Shown here piece by piece: positions 1 to 8,200 of a DNA stretch of 64,000 nt (position 1 is its first letter; every line of letters starts with the position of its first letter). The stretch spans positions 488,600 through 552,599 of the forward strand of contig NZ_FOSV01000001.1 of NCBI RefSeq assembly GCF_900114375.1, written 5' to 3'. The notes beneath the pieces are model-generated. The model saw nothing but the letters and a program-made list of their open reading frames with translations. It had not been told where the DNA came from and did not search any database. The position numbers were made by a program, and so were the translations under genes. This stretch comes from Methylorubrum salsuginis. Lineage in GTDB: Bacteria > Pseudomonadota > Alphaproteobacteria > Rhizobiales > Beijerinckiaceae.

Positions 1-235
1 TGCGCGGGGCGACGCCGCGGTCGATCAGGCCGGTGAGGGGCCGCGTCGCCACGATCTTGGTGGCGATGGGCAGCGCGAGCAGCAGGCCGATCAGCCCCGG
101 TTCGAGCCCCAGGGTGCCAAGCCAGACCGGCATGAACGGCATCGCCACGCCGATCTCGACGAAGACGACCGCGTAGAGCAGGCCGAGCCGCAAGGGATCG
201 GGGCCGGGGTCGGCCGCGGGGGAGGGTGAGGACAA
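1..235 (-). CDS. MFS transporter, N-terminal fragment
   Basis: The gene reads leftward off the window edge, so only about 78 N-terminal residues are visible. After a Pro/Ala/Ser-rich leader come two hydrophobic segments: the first contains LLYAVVFVEIGVAMPF, the second GLIGLLLALPIATKIVA. They are followed by a basic loop, RPLTGLIDR, of the kind found between helices 2 and 3 of major facilitator transporters. TTG at 233-235 is the likely start because no ATG or GTG fits better; the ribosome binding site is weak. The substrate cannot be told. It is divergent from the CheZ-like gene. Confidence 0.6.
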   Translation of the reverse strand, partial: MSSPSPAADPGPDPLRLGLLYAVVFVEIGVAMPFMPVWLGTLGLEPGLIGLLLALPIATKIVATRPLTGLIDRGVAPR

Positions 236-416
236 GGGCCGCCGGTCCCGTCGTGATGCGCGCGTCCGGGGGAGGACGCCGCCGAGGTTTCAGCCGAGGA
301 TGCGCCTGCGGCTCAAGCGTAAGCAGCCGTTAAACGCCACGTGTCAATGTCATGGCCGTCCGTCAATCGTCGCGGGCCTGCGGTTCTCGCAGGTGCCCGT
401 GTCCTTGCGGGGTGTG

Positions 417-1586
417 ATGTCGAGTTCCCGTTCCCTGACGCCCCACGATGCGTCGCAGTACGACCTGATCGAGGCCGCCGTCCGGGAGACCGAGCGCGGC
501 CGCTGGTTCCTGGAAGAGTACGCGCGGCGCAACCGCAACGCCGACACCGACGTGCTGCTGGGCGCGATCCACCGGCTCGAATCGGCGGTGACGGGGGATC
601 GCGGCGGCGGCGGCGACGACGTGGTGCGCTTCCGCGGCGACCTGATGGACATGGCCGACGCCATCGCCCGCACCCGGGCGGAGGTGGCCGCCCTCTCCGG
701 CGCAGAGCACGGCGAGAGCCGCCTCACCGTCGCCTCGGAGGCGCTCGATTCCATCGTGCGCGCCACCGAGAGGGCGACCTCGGACATCCTCGGCGCGGCG
801 GAAGCCGTGCAGGAGGCCGCCTGGACGCTGCGCGAGACCGGCGCCGACGGCGCCCTCTGCGACGAGCTCGACCGGCACGCGACGCAGATCTACACGGCCT
901 GCTCGTTCCAGGACCTGACGGCGCAGCGCACGAGCCGCATCGTCCACACCCTCCGTTACCTGGAGGATCGGATCGCCTCGATGATCGGCATCTGGGGTCA
1001 CGACGAGGGGGTGCCGGACCTCGACGCCGACACCCGCATCCGCCGCGACACCGCCACGACCCTGGACGCCGCCCTCGATCAGACCGACGTCGACCGCTTC
1101 CTCGACATGGAGAGCCCGGCCGCGCCGGCCGCGCCGGCCGCGCCGTCGCGGCCGCCGCTCTCGGCGGTGGCGCTCCACGAGGATCTGGCCTTCGTGTCCG
1201 TGCCCCCGGACGCTGCGACGGACGGCGAGGCCGCGGCCGAGCCCGAACCGAACCCCGAACTGGACATCGCGGAGGACGCCCTCGCCGAGGAGGCTTTTGC
1301 CGATGCCCCCATGGCCGAGGCGGCGTCGCCCGAGGCGGACGAGCCTGCACCGGAGACGGAACCGGCCGAGGCGCTGCCGGCGCAGGACGAGGCGGCCCTC
1401 GAGGACGAGACCGTCGCGGAGGCGGCGATCGGCGACCTCTTCGACGGCCCCGCCGAACGCCCCGAGCCGGCCGCCGCGCCCGGAAAAGGTGCCGCGCCGG
1501 CCTCCGCCGAGGCGGACGACCTCGCCGCCGCCTTCCTCGACCTCGACGAACTCAGCATCGAAGAGAAGATCGCGCTCTTCGCCTGA
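417..1586 (+). CDS. CheZ-like chemotaxis phosphatase
   Basis: The 389-residue protein resembles alphaproteobacterial CheZ-family proteins, which dephosphorylate CheY-P. A helical N-terminal half (to about residue 200) carries the FQDLTAQ motif; D166 and Q170 match the catalytic Asp and Gln of the enterobacterial QDLTGQ motif. A long acidic Ala/Pro/Glu-rich linker (about 220-365) leads to a C-terminal helix, DLDELSIEEKIALFA. This corresponds to the CheY-binding tail of CheZ. ATG at 417 is preferred because the reading frame upstream of it lacks protein-like sequence. No other che gene is in the window. Family assignment rests on motif and layout. Confidence 0.75.
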   Translation: MSSSRSLTPHDASQYDLIEAAVRETERGRWFLEEYARRNRNADTDVLLGAIHRLESAVTGDRGGGGDDVVRFRGDLMDMADAIARTRAEVAALSGAEHGESRLTVASEALDSIVRATERATSDILGAAEAVQEAAWTLRETGADGALCDELDRHATQIYTACSFQDLTAQRTSRIVHTLRYLEDRIASMIGIWGHDEGVPDLDADTRIRRDTATTLDAALDQTDVDRFLDMESPAAPAAPAAPSRPPLSAVALHEDLAFVSVPPDAATDGEAAAEPEPNPELDIAEDALAEEAFADAPMAEAASPEADEPAPETEPAEALPAQDEAALEDETVAEAAIGDLFDGPAERPEPAAAPGKGAAPASAEADDLAAAFLDLDELSIEEKIALFA

Positions 1587-1687
1587 GGCCCGCGACGCGG
1601 ATGACGGTTTGCGGCGGCGCGTGCGCGGGGTATGCGCACGGCGCCCGCCCCTGCCGGGCTCATCCCGATCGCGTCGCAGTCCCGGCC

Positions 1688-2128
1688 ATGGCCCTGCATC
1701 TCCTGAAGCTGTGCGTCGGTCCCGCCTCGATCGGCGAGTTGGAGGCCCGCATCGCCGGCCACCGCGAGGTGGCCCTGAGCGTCGGCGCCGACCCGCGCCC
1801 GTCCCACGTCACCCGCATGGTGCCGAAGCGCGCCGCCTCCATCGCCGGGCAGGGCTCGATCTATTGGGTGATGAAGGGCGCGCTGAGCTGCCGCCAGCCG
1901 ATCCTGGCGATCGAGCCGTTCACCGGCACCGACGGCATCGATCGCTGCCGCCTCGTCCTCGACCCCGCGGTGACGCCGGTCGCCCCCCGCCCCTGCCGCC
2001 CGTTTCAGGGCTGGCGCTACCTCGAACCCGCCGACGCGCCGCCCGACCTCGACCGTGCGAGCGCGGGCGACATCGCCGAGATGCCCGAGAGCCTGCGGCG
2101 GGAACTGGCCGCTCTCGGGCTGATCTGA
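1688..2128 (+). CDS. DUF1489 family protein
   Basis: The 146-residue protein starts MALHLLKLCVG, the typical opening of the DUF1489 family, which is widespread in Alphaproteobacteria and has no assigned function. Blocks such as RMVPKRAASIAGQGSIYWV and RPFQGWRYLEP also match what is expected of the family. No signal peptide or membrane helix is visible. The gene ends about 165 bp from the convergent giant gene, with a strong hairpin between them. Confidence 0.8.
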   Translation: MALHLLKLCVGPASIGELEARIAGHREVALSVGADPRPSHVTRMVPKRAASIAGQGSIYWVMKGALSCRQPILAIEPFTGTDGIDRCRLVLDPAVTPVAPRPCRPFQGWRYLEPADAPPDLDRASAGDIAEMPESLRRELAALGLI

Positions 2129-2216
2129 TCCCGAAACCCAGAAGGGGGCCCTGGAGCGTCGGCCCGAAAGACGGGAACCGGCTTTCGGAAAAAAGCCGAT
2201 GCGGCCCAATAACGGA

Positions 2217-2253
2217 GAGCATCGTCCTGGATCCGATATCCAGGACGATGCTC
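2217..2253. terminator. Perfect 16-bp hairpin between convergent genes
   Basis: Arms at 2217-2232 and 2238-2253 are perfectly complementary (GAGCATCGTCCTGGAT and its reverse complement) with a 5-nt loop. The hairpin lies between the ends of the DUF1489 gene and the leftward giant gene, so it may act as a bidirectional terminator. No T-run follows. The flanking sequence (2160-2200, around GGGAACCGGCTTTCGG) resembles other intergenic repeats in the window. Confidence 0.6.
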
Positions 2254-2294
2254 GAAGAGGCCCCCTTCGCCGTCGTCTCGACCGGGCGCCGGCC

Positions 2295-5200
2295 TCACAT
2301 CTCGTCGAACCGGCCGCTGGCATGGGCCAGCATCGTGTAGACCTTGCCGGTCTCCGAGGTGAGGTAGGCGTCGGCGCGGCGGGTGTCGCGGTCGTTCTTG
2401 GTCACCTCGCCGAGCAGGCGCTCGAACTCGCCGACATAGCGGTCCACCGTGCGGCGGAAATCCGCGTCGGCGCGGTAGCGGCGCTGGATCTGCTCGAAGG
2501 TCTGGCGGCCTTGCGCCGTGTAGAGACGACCGTCGAACAGGTCGGACTCGCCGCGGCGGTAGCGCTGCCAGAACTCGACCGAGGCCTGATGATCGACCAT
2601 CCGGGCGATGTCGGTCGAGATCGCGTCGAGGGAGACCCGCTCCGCCGCCGCCGGGGCCTCGGGCGCAGGCGGGGCGACGGGCGCCGGAGCCGGGGCGGCG
2701 CCCTCCTCCTCGTCGATCGAGGCGCGGGTCAGGAGGTCGGACAGCCAGCCGCGGTTGTCGCGGGTGCCGGGCCGACCCTGGACCGGGGCCTGCGCGGCGG
2801 GTCGCACGGGCGCCTGGGTCGGCACGGCCTGCGGGCGGGCCGGAGCCTGCGCCGCCGGGGCACGGGCCGGCTGCGGGGCAGAGGCCTGCGGGACAGAGGC
2901 CGGCGCGGCGGGGGCCTGCGGGGCGGGGCGGGCGGCCTCGGTGCGTCCCTGCGCAGCGGCGCGGGGCTGGGCCGCCGGCTGGGCCACATCGACGGAGCGG
3001 TTCGAGCGGGCCACCAGGGCGGACAGCTCGTTCAACGCGTCGATCTGCTCGGCCACGACGCGGCGCATCTCGCTCGTCGCGTCCTGGGTCTCGCGGGGGA
3101 GTTCGAGCACGCCGCGCTGGAGGTCGGCGCGGGTGGCGTCGAGCTCGCGGCGGATCTCGGCGGCCATCTCGCTCATCCGCGCGACCGACTCGCCGAAGCG
3201 GTCGGAGGCGGCGCTGAAGCTCTCCATCATCCGGGCGGAGGCCGATTCGATCGCCTCGCGCACCGCGCCCGCGGTGCGGCTGCTCTCCTCGCCCGCGCCG
3301 GTGCGCAGGCGCTCGAAGTCGCCGGCCACCGCCGCGCCCGCGGCCTGGGCCGCCTGGGACAGGCTGTCGCCGAGTTCCTTGGCCCGCACTTCGGCCGTGC
3401 GAAGCGTCTCCTCGACCACGCCGCCGAAGCGGCCGGTGCGGGCCTCGATGTCGCGGGTGCGCTCCTCGATGCGGGCGAGCGCCGCCTCGACCGCCGACTG
3501 GCGGGCCGCGAGGCTCTCGGCGAGCCGCGCCTCGACCGCCTCCAGTTCCGAGGCCGCGCCGGCGAGCGCCGCGACCTGGGCCCCGGTGCGCTCGGCGAGC
3601 GCCGTGCCGCGGGCGTCGAGGGTCTCGGCGAGGGAGGCCGCCTGCTGCAGGGCCCCCTGCGAGACCTCGCGCAGGGCCACGACCTGGGCCGAGACCTGCT
3701 CGGAGCCGCGGCTCGTCTCGGAGGAGACCCGGTCGAGGGCCGACTGGATCTGCTCGATGCGGGCGCCGAGGCCCTGCTCGACGGCGCCGAGGTTCTGGTG
3801 CGCCCCCTCGACGAGATCCTTCAGGCCGGCATTGGCGCGCTCGATCCGGGCGACGACGGCGCCCGCTCCCTCGCGCACCCGCTCGTGGGCCTCGTTGAGG
3901 GCGGCGACGGACGAGGCCGCGCCCTGATCGAGGGCGGCGCGCAGGGCGTCCGCCGACTGGTGCGTCAGGGCGGTGAGCCCTTCGGTACGCTCCCGCAGGG
4001 TCTCGGCGAGCGGGGCGCCCTTCTCGGCGATGAGCCGGTCGAGGGCCTCCTCGCGCTCGGCGAGCGACGCGGCGAGCGCGGCGGCCGGGCCGTCGATCAG
4101 GCGGGTCAGCGCGGCGTTGCGCTGATCCAGCACCGTACCCAAAGCCTCGGCATGGGCCTGCGCCAGGGCGGCGTGGCGCTTGGCGCGCTCGTCGAGGGCC
4201 GCGACCATCCGGCCGGTGCCGCTCTCGATGAGCGTCGCGAAGGCCTGCTGGCGCTCGGTGAGATCGGCCGCCAGGTTCGCCTGGCGCTCGGCCCGCTCGT
4301 CGAGCGTCGCGGCGAGGCGGGCGGTCCCGTCCTCGACCAGGGCGGCGAAGGCATCCCGGCTCTGCGTGAGGGCGGCGTCGAGGCTGGCCTGACGCTCGGC
4401 CCGCTCGTCGAGGGCGGCGGCGATCCGGGCGGTACCGGCCTCCACCGCGGCGGCCTGACGGCGGGCGCGCTCGTCCAGGGCCGCGACCATCCGGCCGGTG
4501 CCGGCCTCGAGCAGGGCCGCGAAGGCCTGCTGGCGCTCGGTGAGGGCGGCGTCGAGGCCGACCTGACGCTCGGCCCGCTCGTCCAGGGCGGCGGCGATCC
4601 GGTCGGTGCCGTCCTCGATCGCGGCGGCCTGACGGCGGGCGCGCTCGTCCAGAACCGAGACCATGCGGCCGGTCCCGCTCTCCACGAGGGCGGCCAGCGC
4701 CTGCTGACGCTCGGACAGGACCATGCCGAGGCCGGCGCTGCGCTCGTCGAGCGAAGCGGCGATGCGGTCGGCGGCGCCCTCGACCAGGGCGGCCAGGGCC
4801 TGCTGGCGCTCGCCGAGGGTCGCGCCGAGGCCGGCGAGGCGCTCGTCCAGCGCCGCCGCGATCCGGGCGGTGGCGGCCTCGACCTCGGCCGCCTGCGCTT
4901 GCGCACGGGCGTCGAGGGCTGCGGCGATGCGGCTGGCGCCGCTCTCGATCAGGGCCGCGAAGGCGTCGTGGCGCTCGCGCAGGCCCGCCTCAAGGGCGGA
5001 CTGCCGCTTCGTGCGCTCGTCCAGCGTCGCGACCATCCGGGCGGTCCCGCCATCGACCATGGCGGCGTAGGCGTCCTGGCGCTCGTCGAAGGCTTCGGCC
5101 AGGGCGTCGGCGCGGCTCGCCACCACGGTGGCGAAGGCGCGAAGCCGCGCGTCGATGCGGGCGGTGAAGGCGGCGCTGCGCTCGTCCACCGAGCGGCCGA

Positions 5201-8200
5201 GGAGGTCGGCCTGGCCGGCGACCAGTTCGGCGAAGGCCGCGCTGCGGCCCTCGACCACGCCGTCGAGGCTCTTCATGCGCTCGTCGAACACCGCGATCAT
5301 CGCCTTGGCCTGGGCGTCGAGGCGGCCGGTGAGCGCCGTCGAGCGGTCGTCCACCAGGGTGTCGAGGGTGGCGTGGATCTCGTCGAACAGGGCGCGCAGC
5401 TCCTGCGCCCGGGTATCGACGGTGCGGGCGATCTGGAGGCCACGGCCGTCCACGAGGTCGCCCAGCACGCCGAGGCGCTGATCGAACAGCGCGGCGATGC
5501 CCTGCGTCCGGGCATCGACCTCACCGGCGGCGCGGCTCAGGCCGCCCTCCAGCGTGGCGACGAGGGCGTCGGCGCGCTCGGCCAGCGTGTCGTGCAGCGG
5601 CAGGATGCGGCCCTGGACGTCGGCGTCGAGGCGGCCGGCATGCCCGTCGAGCAGCGCGCGGATCGCGTTCGTGCGGTTGTCGAGCAGGTCCTGGACCGTG
5701 CGGGCGCGCTCGTCGAGCGTCTGGCGCAAGGCGGCCAGCCCGCTGTCGAGTCCGCCGCGCAGGCCCGCTTCGCTCCCCTCGACGAGGCCGCGCAGTTCCG
5801 TGGTGCGGCTGTCGAGGAGCGAGCGGATCTCGCCCGCGCGGCCGTCGAGCACGTCCTGCACCTCGCGGGTGCGCTCCTCGAGGGTGCCGCGCAGGGCGGC
5901 GAGGGCCGCGTCGAAGCCGCCGCGGATGCCGGATTCGCTGCCCTCGACGAGGTCGCGCAGCGCGAGCGTGCGACTGTCGAGGAGCGAGCGGATGTCGCCC
6001 GTGCGGCCGTCGAGCGCGTCCTGCACCTCGCGGGTGCGCTCCTCGAGGGTGCCGCGCAGGCCGGAAAGGCCGGTGTCGAACGTGGTGCGTAGGCCGGTCT
6101 CGGTGCCTTCGACGAGGCCGCGCAGCTCGGTCGTGCGGCTGTCGAGCAGGGCGCGGATCGCATCCGTGCGGCCGTCGAGGAGATCCTGAACCGCGTAGGC
6201 GCGCTCGTCCAGCGTCGCCCGCAGGCCGGAAAGCCCCTGGTCGAAGCGGCCGCGCACGGCCTCGGCGCCCTCGGCCACGAGGCCGCGCAGTTCCTCGCCA
6301 CGCCCGTCGAGCAGCGCGCGGATCTCGTCGCGATGGGTGTCCAGCGCCGTGCGCAGACGCTCGCCGCCATCGCCGAGCAGGCCGTCGGTCTGGGCGACGA
6401 GGTCGCGCAGGCCGGCGAGCAGGCTGGTGCCGCGCCGGTCGAGCAATTCGCCGAGGGAGGCGCCGCCCTGATCGAACAGGGAGCCGATCTCGGTGAGACG
6501 CCGGCCGAGGCCGTCCGCGACGGCCCGGCCGCGGCGGTCGAGGTCGTCGGCGACGGAGCCGCCGCGCTCGGTCAACAGCTGCGACAGGCTCTCGGCACGC
6601 TCGTCGAACAGGCGCTCGATCGCCGCGATCTGGCCGGTCAGGGCCTCGCCGGCGCCGCTGCTGCGGGTCTCCATCAGGCCGACCAGCTCGCGGATGCGGC
6701 GGGTCAGGGCCTCGTCGACCTCGCGGGTGCGGGTCTCGATCAGGCGCACCGCCTCCAGGGCCTGGACGCCGAAATTCTCGTCGAGTTCGCGGGTGCGCTC
6801 GTCGAGGGTGACGCCGAGCGCATCGAGGCGGGCGAGCACGCCGGCATCGAGACGGCCGGCGCCCGCTTCGAGGCGGCGCACGAGGTCGTCGGCGGCGCGG
6901 TCGAGGTTCTGCGCGAGGTCGGCGACGCGGCGGTCGAGGGCGTCGCCGAGGGAGCGGTCGCCCTGCGACAGGGTGCGGGCGAGCTCGGCATTGCGCAGCA
7001 CCAGCGCCTCGTTGAGCGCGTTGGCCCGCGCGCCGAGGCGGTCGTCGACCTGCCCGGCGAGGGTCGCGAAGGTCTCGCCGATCTCGGCGGCCTGACGGGC
7101 CGAGCGGGCCTCGATCTCGGCGATGCGGGCGGCGACCGTCTCGGCCATCGCGCGCTCGCTGTCGGTGAGGGCGGCCACCAGCGACTGGCCGCGGACCGTG
7201 AGGGTGCGGTCGATGTCGGAGAGGCGGCCATCCACGGTCTCGCCCAGCGCGCGGGCGCCGCCATCGATCCGCTCGGCGAGGATGTCGCCGCGGGCGATGA
7301 TGTCCTGCAGCGCGGCAAGGCGGTTGCCGAGCACGTCGTCCACGGCCTTGGCGCGGCCCTCGGCGGTCTCGGCGAAGGCGGCGTGGCTGCGGTTGAGCGC
7401 GTCGCCGACGCGGGCGGCGTGCTCGGTGATGGCGAGCACGATCTCGCGGCCGGCGCCTTCGAGCTTGGCGCGGGCCTCGTCCGAATGCGTGCCGATGAGG
7501 CCGACGGCGCCGCGACCGCGGTCGCCGAACGCCTCCTCCAGCTCACCGAAGCGGGCCGAAAGGTCGGCGCCGACGCCCTGCGCGGTGCGGGCCATCTCAC
7601 CGGAGACGGCCTCGCCGCGGGCAGCGACCTCATCGCCGAGGCGGGCGAGCGCTTCGCGGAGCGCCAGCAGCGTCGTCTCGGTGCGGCCGACCACGTCGCC
7701 GCCGACCTGATCGGCGGTGCGGGCGAGCGCCGCGGTGGCCTCCCGGCTGCGGGCGTCGAGCTCGTCGCCGACGCGGGCGATGGTCTCGCGCAGGATCCGG
7801 AGCGAATCCTCGGTGCGACCGCCGACCTCGCCGCTGGCCTGCTCGGCGGTGCGGGCGAGCGCCGCGGTGGCCTCGTCGCTGCGGGCGGTCAGCTCGTCGC
7901 CGAGGCGGGCAATGGTCTCGCGCAGGGCGCGGAGCGAGCCCTCGGCGCGCTGGCCGATCTCGGTACCGACCTGCTCGGCGGTGCGGGCCAGCGCGCCGCT
8001 CGCCGCGTCGCCGCGGGCGGCGATCTCGCCGGACACGCGATCGAGCAAGTCGCGCAGTTCCTGGGCCGCGCGCTCGGCGCGGTCACTGAGCGCGCCGCCG
8101 GCCTGGGTCGCCGTGAGGGCGAGGGTGCCGGTGGCCTCGGCGCCGCGGGCGGCGATCTCTTGGGTCACCTGATGCAGCAGGCCGCGCAGCTCGTCGGCCG